Origin: Pseudomonadota bacterium
GTDB lineage: Bacteria > Pseudomonadota > Alphaproteobacteria > RF32 > CAG-239
NCBI GenBank assembly: GCA_018362935.1
Contig: JAHALQ010000003.1
Coordinates: 69,891 to 133,890 of the forward strand
Length of the DNA: 64,000 bases
Direction: 5' to 3'
Every line of letters begins with the position of its first letter. The stretch's first letter is position 1. The notes under the pieces were generated by a model. That model had not been told where the DNA came from. It worked only from the letters and a program-made list of their open reading frames with translations, and did no database searches. A program made the translations under genes and the position numbers. This document shows, piece by piece, positions 32,757-40,830 of this stretch.

Positions 32757-34267
32757 CCGAAAAACTGCTGCTGTTCGGCGGCGCCATTCAACAGGCCGGC
32801 GCGGTCAAAGCCCGCGGCGAAAACCGCCGCGCCCATTCGGACTGGATGAAAGTCGAACAGGAACGCGGCATTTCCGTCGCTTCTTCGGTCATGAGCTTTG
32901 AATATAAGGACATTAACTTTAATCTGCTGGATACGCCGGGACACGAGGACTTTTCGGAAGACACCTACCGGGTGCTGACAGCAGTTGACTCGGCGGTAAT
33001 GGTTCTTGACGCCGCCAAAGGTATTGAAACCCAGACCAAAAAGCTGTTTGAAGTCTGCCGCCTGCGCGACGTGCCGATTTTGACTTTTATCAACAAGCTG
33101 GATCGCGAAGGCCAAGACCCGTTTTCGCTGCTTGACGAAATCGAAAAGACGCTGGCGCTGGAAGTCACCCCGGCGAGCTGGCCGATCGGCATGGGCAAAG
33201 ACTTTATGGGATGTTATGACCTGATTAACGACCAGCTGATTTTGATGAACAAAACCGGAAACAAATCGCAGATTAATGATACGATTGAAACCTGCAAAGG
33301 GCTTGACGACCCCAAAATTGACAATCTGCTGCCGGCGCATCTGGCCACCAAACTGCGCGAGGACGTCGAGATGATTAAAGAACTGTGCCCGCCGTTTGAT
33401 TTGCAGGCCTATCTCGAAGGAACGCGGACGCCGGTCTTTTTCGGAAGCGCAATCAACAATTTCGGCGTGCGCGAAATCTTAAACGGTCTGCATGAAATTG
33501 CACCGACCCCGCGCCCGCATCCGGCTAAGGAAAGAACAATCAACCCCGACGAAGGAAAAGTCAGCGGCTTTGTGTTCAAAATTCAGGCCAATATGGATCC
33601 CAAGCACCGCGACCGCATTGCCTTTATGCGGATTTGCTCCGGACATTTCAAACGCGGCATGAAACTTTTGCAGGTACGCACCGGCAAAGAGATTAAAGTG
33701 CCGACGCCGGTGATGTTTCTGGCGCAGGAACGCGAGCTGGCCGAAGACGCCTATGCCGGGGATATTATCGGCATTCCCAACCACGGGCAATTGCGCATCG
33801 GCGATACCCTGACCGAAGGCGAAAAATTCAACTTTACCGGTATTCCGTCATTCGCGCCGGAACTTCTCAAATCCGCCCGCGCTCTGGATCCGCTTAAATC
33901 CAAGCATCTGGGCGATGCGCTGCGGCAAATTGCCGAAGAAGGCGGCGCCAGCGTGTTCAAGCCGATTGTCGGCGCCGAATGGATTGTCGGCGTGGTCGGA
34001 ACGCTGCAGTTTGAAGTTATGGCCGACCGTATTAAAAACGAATTTAACCTGCCGGTCATGTTTGAACCGACACAGTATTTTACGGCGCGCTGGGTCGGCT
34101 GCGAAGACAAAGCAGAATGGAAAAAATTCAGCGATACCAACCAGATGAATCTGGCCGAGGACAACGACGGTTCGCTGGTCTTTCTGGCACGCAACGCCTG
34201 GCACCTTAACAAAGCGCAGGAAGATTTCCCGAAAGTCAGATTTTCGAAAACGATTGAGAATCATTAA
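32681..34267 (+). CDS. prfC: Peptide chain release factor 3
   Basis: A 528-residue translational GTPase that removes RF1 and RF2 from ribosomes after termination. It shows HPDAGKTTLTEK (G1, from 17), the switch region ENRRAHSDWMKVEQERGIS, LDTPGHEDFSEDTYR (G3) and TFINKLDRE (G4), then the RF3-specific FKIQANMDPKHRDRIAFMR and a C-terminal TGIPSFAPELL. Length is normal. The ATG at 32681 gives the usual short leader before RKTFAIISH but has no good Shine-Dalgarno; see the hairpin and overlapping frame upstream. It ends before a terminator at 34269. Confidence 0.96.
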   Translation: MPENKPNIRKTFAIISHPDAGKTTLTEKLLLFGGAIQQAGAVKARGENRRAHSDWMKVEQERGISVASSVMSFEYKDINFNLLDTPGHEDFSEDTYRVLTAVDSAVMVLDAAKGIETQTKKLFEVCRLRDVPILTFINKLDREGQDPFSLLDEIEKTLALEVTPASWPIGMGKDFMGCYDLINDQLILMNKTGNKSQINDTIETCKGLDDPKIDNLLPAHLATKLREDVEMIKELCPPFDLQAYLEGTRTPVFFGSAINNFGVREILNGLHEIAPTPRPHPAKERTINPDEGKVSGFVFKIQANMDPKHRDRIAFMRICSGHFKRGMKLLQVRTGKEIKVPTPVMFLAQERELAEDAYAGDIIGIPNHGQLRIGDTLTEGEKFNFTGIPSFAPELLKSARALDPLKSKHLGDALRQIAEEGGASVFKPIVGAEWIVGVVGTLQFEVMADRIKNEFNLPVMFEPTQYFTARWVGCEDKAEWKKFSDTNQMNLAEDNDGSLVFLARNAWHLNKAQEDFPKVRFSKTIENH

Positions 34268-34268
34268 C

Positions 34269-34295
34269 AAAAACCCCGCAATACGCGGGGTTTTT
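34269..34295 (+). terminator. Terminator after prfC
   Basis: AAAAACCCCGC-AATAC-GCGGGGTTTTT directly after the prfC stop codon. Confidence 0.92.
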
Positions 34296-34365
34296 ATCCG
34301 TGATTTGTGATTGGTTATTCATGAATCGTCGGCAGATTGCGTGCTGCTTCCTGTTTAAACGGCGC

Positions 34366-34394
34366 AGCCCCTGCTCTGTTCAGATACAGGGGCT
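34366..34394. terminator. Hairpin, possible terminator
   Basis: AGCCCCTG and CAGGGGCT arms with a 13-base loop, followed on the plus strand by only a weak T-rich tract (TTGCTT). It lies between the prfC terminator and the stop of the 34405 gene. Confidence 0.4.
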
Positions 34395-34404
34395 TTGCTT
34401 AAAA

Positions 34405-34869
34405 TCAGTTATTATCTCCTCTCCATTCGGGCCAGCGGGTGATTATTGTTCCGCAGTCGGGGCAGATAAAATCCTGATCTTGTCCATAAGCCATGTCATA
34501 ACGCGGCGAACCATAAGGCTGCCAGTTGTTATGACGGCAATTGCGCTGTTTTTCTTTGCGTTCTGCTTCTTTCCGTTCTCTTTCGGCAATGCGTTTGCGT
34601 TCGCGTTTTCCCGGAAGTTTGACCAGATACCTGACCAGCATCCACACCCCGATGTAATCAACGGCGCAGATTAAGCCAAGTTCCCAATTCGCGGTAAGAA
34701 TAAAGATACCGCAGAAACCGCTTGAGAGCATAAGCCAGAGGGCTATCAGGCCTAAAGGCAGGCATTCGGCCAAAGGCTCGTCCCAAGAATAGCGGTCGGG
34801 TTTGGTCATGATGGCGGAGCAGATTGCAGACATGATTGCAGCGGCAATTAAAATTTTAATTTCTTCCAT
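34405..34869 (-). CDS. Small membrane protein with C-terminal CxxC motif
   Basis: A 154-residue protein with three membrane helices (about 4-22, 34-57 and 62-84), then a highly charged stretch (KRERKRIAERERKEAERKEK) and a C-terminal FICPDCGTIITRWPEW, half of a zinc-ribbon-like motif. The family is not recognised. No convincing Shine-Dalgarno precedes the ATG at 34869, but a good promoter with an overlapping dyad lies about 100 bases upstream. It appears monocistronic; function unknown. Confidence 0.65.
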   Translation of the reverse strand: MEEIKILIAAAIMSAICSAIMTKPDRYSWDEPLAECLPLGLIALWLMLSSGFCGIFILTANWELGLICAVDYIGVWMLVRYLVKLPGKRERKRIAERERKEAERKEKQRNCRHNNWQPYGSPRYDMAYGQDQDFICPDCGTIITRWPEWRGDNN

Positions 34870-34953
34870 AAGGCATTTTATTTATTGTTATTGTTTTCTT
34901 TTTAGTGCAAAGCTTACGGACGTGTTACCACCCAATAAATATAAATAATTCTT

Positions 34954-34995
34954 TGCTATAAAATCAATTATAGCATGTTTTGGACAAATAAACAA
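34954..34995 (-). promoter_or_regulatory. Promoter with overlapping operator-like dyad
   Basis: On the minus strand TTGTTT (34990-34995), 17-base spacer, TATAAT (34967-34972). The -10 lies inside a perfect eight-base inverted repeat TGCTATAA-AATCAA-TTATAGCA (34954-34975). It is correctly oriented for the 34869 start. Confidence 0.55.
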
Positions 34996-35012
34996 TAATT
35001 ATAGACAATAAA

Positions 35013-35038
35013 AATCCCGCCGGCATTTCGGCGGGATT
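35013..35038 (-). terminator. Terminator after cysS
   Basis: On the minus strand AATCCCGCCG pairs with CGGCGGGATT around a six-base loop and is followed by TTTATT, just past the cysS stop at 35060. Confidence 0.88.
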
Positions 35039-35059
35039 GACATGGGTTAAAGACAGGCG

Positions 35060-36433
35060 TCAAATTTTCTTCCAGGTCGTACCCTGCGGCGTATCTTCAA
35101 GAATAATCCCCTGCTCTTTGAGCTTATTGCGGATTTCGTCGGCCAACGCCCAGTTCTTGTCTTTTTTGGCCTGAGCGCGGGCGGCTATCTGCGCCTCTAT
35201 CCCGGCGGCCTCGTCGCTATTGCCGCCTTTGAACCACGCTTGCGGCGACTGGAACAGAATTCCGAGCAGACCGGCGCTACCAAGCAGCAGGCCTTTGTAC
35301 TTTTCCTGTTCTTCTACGGTTTCGGCCTTATTAAGCAAGCCGACAATTTCATGCAGATAAGTCAGCGCCAGCGGGGTGTTCATATCATCGGCCAGCGCCT
35401 CGACGACGCGCTCGTCGGCCTGTGGTTCCGCCGTGACGGCTTCAACACGCAAAAGCGCGTTATAAAACTTATCCAACGTCGCCTTGGCCTGCGCCAGCCC
35501 CTCAAAGGTGAAGTTAAACGGCTGGTGGTAATGAGTGGTGAGGAACAGCAGGCGCAGCGCTTCGGCCGGCGCTTTTTCCAGCACTTCGTCTATGGTATAA
35601 AAATTGCCCAAGGATTTACTCATCTTGACACCGTCGACCATCAGCATGCCGCCGTGCACCCAATAATTGGCAAATTTGTCATTGGGATGCGCGCACATTG
35701 ACTGGGCGCATTCATTCTCATGGTGCGGAAAGATCAGATCGGAACCGCCGCCGTGAATATCAAAAGAATTGCCGAGCAGTTTGGAGCTCATCGCCGAGCA
35801 TTCCAGGTGCCAGCCCGGACGGCCGTAGCCCCATGGGCTGTCCCAGCCCGGCTGGTCGGCGTCAGACGGCTTCCACAAGACAAAGTCGGCCGGATTTTTC
35901 TTATAATCGGCAACTTCAATACGCGCGCCGGCAAGCATTTCTTTCATCGAACGGCCGGACAAATAGCCATAGCCGGGCATGGAATCAACGTCAAACAAGA
36001 CGTGACCTTCTGCTTCGTAAGCATGACCGTTTTGCAGCAGCAATTTTACCAGCTCAATCATCTCGTTGATATATTCTGTCGCGCGCGGGCGGTAATCCGG
36101 CGCCATGACGTTGAGCTTGGCCATATCGTCAACATACCACTGATAGGTCTGTTCGGTTATCTCGCGGATAGATTTGCCGGTTTCTTTATGCTTGTTCAAA
36201 ATCTTATCGTCAACGTCGGTGATATTCGACACATAAGTGACGTGTTTTTCGCCGTAAACATGGCGCAGCAGTCGGTTTAAGACATCAAAAACCACCGGCG
36301 TTTTGGCATTGCCGAGATGAGCGCGGTCATAAACGGTCGGACCGCAGACATACATACGCACATTGGAAGCGTCAATCGGTTTGAATTCTTCTTTGCGGCG
36401 GTGCAGCGTGTTGAAAAGCGAAATTGTCGTCAT
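35060..36433 (-). CDS. cysS: Cysteinyl-tRNA synthetase
   Basis: A 457-residue class I synthetase charging tRNA-Cys. It has the HIGH-equivalent HLGNAKTPV near 39, zinc ligands in YVCGPTVYD, WHLECSAMS and FPHHENECAQS, and the KMSKS loop VKMSKSLGNF near 270. The C-terminal helical domain and small terminal fold (GTTWKKI) are present; length is normal. It lies 29 bases after gltX on the same strand, so the two synthetase genes are probably co-transcribed. Confidence 0.98.
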   Translation of the reverse strand: MTTISLFNTLHRRKEEFKPIDASNVRMYVCGPTVYDRAHLGNAKTPVVFDVLNRLLRHVYGEKHVTYVSNITDVDDKILNKHKETGKSIREITEQTYQWYVDDMAKLNVMAPDYRPRATEYINEMIELVKLLLQNGHAYEAEGHVLFDVDSMPGYGYLSGRSMKEMLAGARIEVADYKKNPADFVLWKPSDADQPGWDSPWGYGRPGWHLECSAMSSKLLGNSFDIHGGGSDLIFPHHENECAQSMCAHPNDKFANYWVHGGMLMVDGVKMSKSLGNFYTIDEVLEKAPAEALRLLFLTTHYHQPFNFTFEGLAQAKATLDKFYNALLRVEAVTAEPQADERVVEALADDMNTPLALTYLHEIVGLLNKAETVEEQEKYKGLLLGSAGLLGILFQSPQAWFKGGNSDEAAGIEAQIAARAQAKKDKNWALADEIRNKLKEQGIILEDTPQGTTWKKI

Positions 36434-36462
36434 TGTCTGTTGTCCTGTTGTTAATATTAAAA

Positions 36463-37785
36463 CTATGCTTCCTGTCCGAGCAGGCGGGCATAAGCCTTGG
36501 CGCGGCCGATGAGCGGCAGCAAAATTTTAAGTTCGGGGCCGTTTTCAGCAGCGGTTAAGGCCTTACGAATCGGATGAAAAAGTTCTTTTCCTTTTTTGCC
36601 GGACTGTGCTTTAACTTCATTAAGCCACGCGTTGAACGTTTCGGCGTTCCACGGTTCCGGCGGCAAAAGCGAAGCGGCCAAGTCGGTTAGGGGCTTATCT
36701 TCAATTACCGGTTTAATTTTTTGATGGCAGATTTTTTCCCATTCTTCAATATCGGCAAGAACGGTTAAATTGCCTTTGACAGCGTCAAAAAAGGATTGGT
36801 CAACGCCGACGCGCGGCGCGGCTGTTTCATATGGCATTGAACGGACATAGCGGGTGTTGAAGGCCTTAAGCTCTTCTTCGTCAAACTTCGGCTGCGAACG
36901 TCCGAGCTTAGTCAAATCCAGACTGTCCGCCAGCGTGTCCAAATCATAAAACGGCTCTATCGCCTCCGATGTTCCGAGTTTGGCCAGAAAAGAGCAGATT
37001 GCCATGGCTTCGACCCCTTCGGCGCGCAGTTCGCGGACACCCAGCGAACCGAGGCGTTTGGACAGTTTTCCTTCTTTTCCGGTCAAAAGCGGCAAATGCG
37101 CGAAAACCGGCAGCGGCGCGCCCAGGGCTTCAAACATCTGAACCTGCGAAGCGGTATTGGTAACATGGTCTTCGCCGCGGATAATATGGGTAATGCCGAA
37201 ATCGGCGTCGTCAATGACCGACGGCAGGTGATACAAATAGCTTCCGTCTTCGCGGATGATAACCGGATCGGCAAGATTGGACGCGTCATATTTGCAGTGT
37301 CCGCGCACCATGTCATCCCATTCGATGAGGCCGGGTTCCAATTTAAAACGGTAATGCGGCCGGCGCCCTTCGGCTTCGTAACGGGCGATATCTTCCGCGG
37401 TCAGGCTCAGTCCCTTACGGTCATAAATCGGCGGCAGCCCCTTGCTCATCAGGCGCTTGCGCATAACTTCCAGCTCTTCGGCGGTTTCATAGCAGGCATA
37501 GACCCTGCCCGCGGCTTTCAGTTTGGCGACAACCTCGTCATAACGCGCCATGCGGGTGGACTGGCGGGCTTCTTCATCCCACCTGAAACCAAGCCATTGC
37601 AGAATATCGCGCAAAGCGTCCTCATATTCCTTTTTGGAACGGACGACGTCGGTATCGTCAATCCGCAGCATAAACCGGCCGCCAAGCTTACGCGCCAGTA
37701 AATAATTGAAAACCGCCGTGCGGGTGTTGCCGATATGCATATAGCCGGTCGGGCTGGGCGCAAATCTGACTTTGATATTACTCAT
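36463..37785 (-). CDS. gltX: Glutamyl-tRNA synthetase
   Basis: A 440-residue class I synthetase. FAPSPTGYMHIGNTRTAVF contains the HIGH-type motif near 17, and GKEGKLSKRLG near 245 is the KMSKS-type loop; the C-terminal anticodon-binding domain is present. At 440 residues it is slightly shorter than many GltX enzymes but far longer than the tRNA-modifying GluQ. Many alphaproteobacteria carry two GltX paralogues; whether this one is the discriminating form cannot be told. It precedes cysS in one operon. Confidence 0.95.
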   Translation of the reverse strand: MSNIKVRFAPSPTGYMHIGNTRTAVFNYLLARKLGGRFMLRIDDTDVVRSKKEYEDALRDILQWLGFRWDEEARQSTRMARYDEVVAKLKAAGRVYACYETAEELEVMRKRLMSKGLPPIYDRKGLSLTAEDIARYEAEGRRPHYRFKLEPGLIEWDDMVRGHCKYDASNLADPVIIREDGSYLYHLPSVIDDADFGITHIIRGEDHVTNTASQVQMFEALGAPLPVFAHLPLLTGKEGKLSKRLGSLGVRELRAEGVEAMAICSFLAKLGTSEAIEPFYDLDTLADSLDLTKLGRSQPKFDEEELKAFNTRYVRSMPYETAAPRVGVDQSFFDAVKGNLTVLADIEEWEKICHQKIKPVIEDKPLTDLAASLLPPEPWNAETFNAWLNEVKAQSGKKGKELFHPIRKALTAAENGPELKILLPLIGRAKAYARLLGQEA

Positions 37786-37868
37786 AAATTAAAGCCTATA
37801 CAGAAGTTTGAAAACCAGTCTTGGATATTATAAGGTTTATCGCATAAATTCAAGGATATTTTATACGT

Positions 37869-38528
37869 TTATTGCTCCGAAAGCCCTATTTTCCCCTGAT
37901 TGCTGCGTTCAAGCGAATAAGTCATGGTTTCAAAATCTTCAAGGAACCATTCAATCTCGCCGTCAAGCTCGGCCAGCTGCGTATAGAACTTTCCGCGCAA
38001 AGACAATATCAGGCTGCTTTCGGCAAATTTGATATCGACCAGCTGAATCTTTCCGCCGTTGTCATGAAGGCGGAACTGCAATAAAAAGTCCTGCGGCCCG
38101 CTGTTGGCGTCAAGCGTTACGGTCACCGTGGCAGACACCGTCGTAAAACCGTTTTCTTCAATGGCGCTGCCGACCGCATAGGTCAGGCTGTTGACGAAAT
38201 CCAACGGAAAACTCTTATAAGTCGCCAAAGCATATCTTTTGAAAATGCCGCGGTAAATGTTCTGCTGTTGCGGCGTCATCAGGCGCCAGTATTTGCCCAT
38301 GACGAATTTGGAAACATAATCCAAATCGACAAAGCGGATAAACAAGTCGTCCAACTTGGCAAACCGTTCCGACAAATCCGGCTCGCGAAAAGTTTCCAGC
38401 AGCAAACGCCCGTTTTTATCCGCCCACTCGCGCGCGGCGTCCGGCGCAACAGAAGCCGCCCGCGCGGAAAACGCGCCAAGCGCAAGCAAAAGGACGATAA
38501 TAACTCGCAAAAAAAGATTACTTTTCAT
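37869..38528 (-). CDS. mlaC: MlaC-like periplasmic phospholipid-binding protein
   Basis: A 219-residue protein with a signal peptide (cleavage after ARA, about 24) and the MlaC/Ttg2D fold (PF05494): DLDYVSKFVMGKYWRLMTPQ, then YRGIFKRYALATYKSF, and a C-terminal beta sheet with IQLVDIKFAESSLILSLRG. MlaC carries phospholipids between the MlaA complex of the outer membrane and MlaFEDB of the inner membrane. No mlaA, mlaD, mlaE or mlaF is visible nearby, so this copy is detached from its usual operon. AAGG precedes the ATG. It is divergent from the amino-acid-binding protein gene. Confidence 0.85.
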   Translation of the reverse strand: MKSNLFLRVIIVLLLALGAFSARAASVAPDAAREWADKNGRLLLETFREPDLSERFAKLDDLFIRFVDLDYVSKFVMGKYWRLMTPQQQNIYRGIFKRYALATYKSFPLDFVNSLTYAVGSAIEENGFTTVSATVTVTLDANSGPQDFLLQFRLHDNGGKIQLVDIKFAESSLILSLRGKFYTQLAELDGEIEWFLEDFETMTYSLERSNQGKIGLSEQ

Positions 38529-38584
38529 AAATTTTGCCTTATAGTAGACGTTATGATTTAGTTTAACAGAAATTGGTTAACAAA

Positions 38585-39607
38585 ATGAAACTGAACGCGA
38601 TTTTTTTGGGGTTATTCTGCTGCCTGCTCAGCTTTCCGGCCGATGCGGCCGACGCCGGGCTGCGCTATATCAAAACCCGCGGCAAAGTTATCTGCGGCAC
38701 CGACACCACCTCCAAAACCTTTGCTTTTACCGATGAAGAAAAAATCCGCCGCGGCATTGACGCCGACATATGCCGAATGTTTGCGCTGGCCGTTTTCGGC
38801 GACAGCGAAAGCTTTGTCCTCAGAAATATACCGGCCAACAGAATCTATCCGGCGCTGGCAAACAATAAAATCGACATTATGCTCGGCAACACAAGCGCTT
38901 CGGCACAGACTGAAATCGGAACCAACATCAGCCCGATTGACATTTTGTATTACGACAAACAGGTTTTTGCCATGAGTACTCCGGAAACGCCCCCTTCTTC
39001 CATGGAAGAATTTCGCGGCGCCAAAGTCTGCGTCTTGCAACACTCGCCTTATGAAGAAAACCTGCGCGCTTACAACCACCGCTTCGGGCTGGAATTCAAA
39101 ATTCTGCCGTTTGCAACTTCCACCGCTCTGCGCGAGGCATTCTACCTTAACCGCTGCGACTTGATTACGGGCAGCCAGATTTATCTGCGCGGGCTGGCCG
39201 CAGCGCCCGTTGCCAAAAACACCAAAATTTCCATTCTTCCCGAAGAAATTTCGGTTTTGCCGGTATACGCCTATGCCGACCGCGGCAACCCAACGCTCAA
39301 AACTATTGCCAAATGGATTATCAACGCCCCAAAACTCGCCGAAGCCCACGAGATTACTTCCAAAAACATTGACGGCGTCATCGGCGTGCGCGACTCATCA
39401 ATCGCCAACCTGCTCGGCATAAACGGCGGATTATGGAAAAAATTCGGACTGCAGCCGACGTGGGCCAAACAGTATATTGCGCAGTACGGCAATTACGGCG
39501 AAGTTTATGAACGCAACATCGGCAAAGATTCGGTTCTGAAAATTGAACGCGACAAGAACTACCTGTGGGATCGCGGCGGAATGATTGCCTCACAGCCGTT
39601 TATCTGA
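38585..39607 (+). CDS. Family 3 amino-acid ABC transporter binding protein
   Basis: A 340-residue periplasmic solute-binding protein with signal peptide (cleavage near PADA, 21). GKVICGTDTTSKTFAFTDEE and RRGIDADICRMFA are typical of the general amino-acid-binding (AapJ-like) group, and the last 60 residues (LPTW-like LQPTWAKQYIAQYGNYGEVY) match it closely. No permease or ATPase gene lies adjacent, so its transporter must be encoded elsewhere. The ATG at 38585 is used rather than a TTG at 38573. Its stop directly abuts the stop of the convergent hydrolase. Confidence 0.88.
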   Translation: MKLNAIFLGLFCCLLSFPADAADAGLRYIKTRGKVICGTDTTSKTFAFTDEEKIRRGIDADICRMFALAVFGDSESFVLRNIPANRIYPALANNKIDIMLGNTSASAQTEIGTNISPIDILYYDKQVFAMSTPETPPSSMEEFRGAKVCVLQHSPYEENLRAYNHRFGLEFKILPFATSTALREAFYLNRCDLITGSQIYLRGLAAAPVAKNTKISILPEEISVLPVYAYADRGNPTLKTIAKWIINAPKLAEAHEITSKNIDGVIGVRDSSIANLLGINGGLWKKFGLQPTWAKQYIAQYGNYGEVYERNIGKDSVLKIERDKNYLWDRGGMIASQPFI

Positions 39608-40297
39608 TTAAAAATGCTTTTTGATAAAATCCGACGCGGTGCGCAAGCCCTCGGCGTTTAATTCATGGTCGCCGTGGTTAAAAATATAAGTCTGAACCTT
39701 ACAGCCGAGGTTCTGAAGCTGCTCCTGCGTAAAATCAAGAGCTTCGGGACGCAGCGACTTGTCAGATTTGCCATGAATAAGCAGGGCGTCCGGACAATTT
39801 TTGGCGTGTTTCAAAACATATTGGTAACCGGCGAGAATACCGCTGAAGCTGACCAGCCCCGAAATCTTGCGCGGCCCCATCAAAGCGGTGTACAACGCCA
39901 CCATTGCCCCCTGCGAAAAACCGCAGAGAATCAAATCTTTATAATCAAGGTTATATTCGGAAAGCGTCTGCTCGATATAGGGCTGCAAGTATTGATAGGT
40001 TTCTTCAAGCCCGAGGGCCATACGGTCATAATAACGCAGAAAGTCATCAAAAGTTTTGACATCGCGCCGCTCATAATGCGGATCGAAACGATACATTGAA
40101 TACCATTGCCTCATCCCTTTGCCGACTTCACATTTATACGGCGCCTGGGGAATGTGCAAGGCATAATCCTGCAAATTCTCACGAAACGGAAGCAGTTTGG
40201 CATCCAAAGCGGAACAGTCATCCAAATAGCCGTGCAAAAATACAATCAGCTTTTTGGGGACGCCCCGGACATGCGCGATTTCTTCGTGAATCATCAT
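39608..40297 (-). CDS. Phospholipase/carboxylesterase family alpha/beta hydrolase
   Basis: A 229-residue alpha/beta hydrolase of the YpfH/phospholipase-carboxylesterase type (PF02230). LIVFLHGYLDD is the oxyanion region, LCGFSQGAMVAL the nucleophile elbow (Ser), LLIHGKSDKSLRPEAL carries the Asp and FNHGDHELNAEG the His. It is cytoplasmic, with no signal peptide. GAGGG lies five to eight bases before two adjacent ATGs; 40297 is chosen, and a TTG at 40309 is unlikely. Natural substrate unknown. Confidence 0.85.
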   Translation of the reverse strand: MMIHEEIAHVRGVPKKLIVFLHGYLDDCSALDAKLLPFRENLQDYALHIPQAPYKCEVGKGMRQWYSMYRFDPHYERRDVKTFDDFLRYYDRMALGLEETYQYLQPYIEQTLSEYNLDYKDLILCGFSQGAMVALYTALMGPRKISGLVSFSGILAGYQYVLKHAKNCPDALLIHGKSDKSLRPEALDFTQEQLQNLGCKVQTYIFNHGDHELNAEGLRTASDFIKKHF

Positions 40298-40350
40298 TTC
40301 AACCCTCAATCGTTCGTTTTTCTTAATAACGGAAATATCTAAATAAAACG

Positions 40351-40830
40351 TTACCAGAGAAACATTTTTTCAAGATTGTCAACCACTTTCGCGGCAGGAA
40401 GCTGAAAATCCAGACAGGGCAGCCCGTTAAGGATACACCGCTGCCGCTGTGCCTCGTACCGGCAATACGGCGTTTCAAAATATTGCAGATAAACCAGGCT
40501 GTCGTCTATATGCAAGTCAATATTCCAGGCCTTGCAGTATTTGGCTTTGGCGCTGTCCCACAATTTGTCATCAATATGAAAGCCCCCGTCACCGGCATAT
40601 TCGACCATCCCCAGCCCCTCATAATGGTCAAGGATGGCAAATGACTGGGTATAACAAAATTTCATTTTCTCCAATGTCTGCGTTATTGTTTCGCAGGGGC
40701 CGCCGGTGATGATATGAACTTCATGGCCGCGGCGTATCAATTCACAAGCCAATTCCTTGAAATACAGCGGATTTTGATTTATCACACCGTGAAAATCCAT
40801 ACCGATTTTAAGATGTTTTCGTTTATTCAT
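40351..40830 (-). CDS. HAD-like phosphatase family protein
   Basis: A 159-residue protein with IGMDFHGVINQNP at the N-terminus, HIITGGPCETI in the middle and LHIDDSLVYLQYF later: motifs I, II-like and IV of haloacid dehalogenase hydrolases, closest to small nucleotidase-like members. In motif I the second Asp of DxD is His, so classical phosphatase catalysis may be altered. The ATG overlaps the stop of the YhdP-like gene (ATGAATAA), indicating coupled translation. Substrate unknown. Confidence 0.72.
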   Translation of the reverse strand: MNKRKHLKIGMDFHGVINQNPLYFKELACELIRRGHEVHIITGGPCETITQTLEKMKFCYTQSFAILDHYEGLGMVEYAGDGGFHIDDKLWDSAKAKYCKAWNIDLHIDDSLVYLQYFETPYCRYEAQRQRCILNGLPCLDFQLPAAKVVDNLEKMFLW

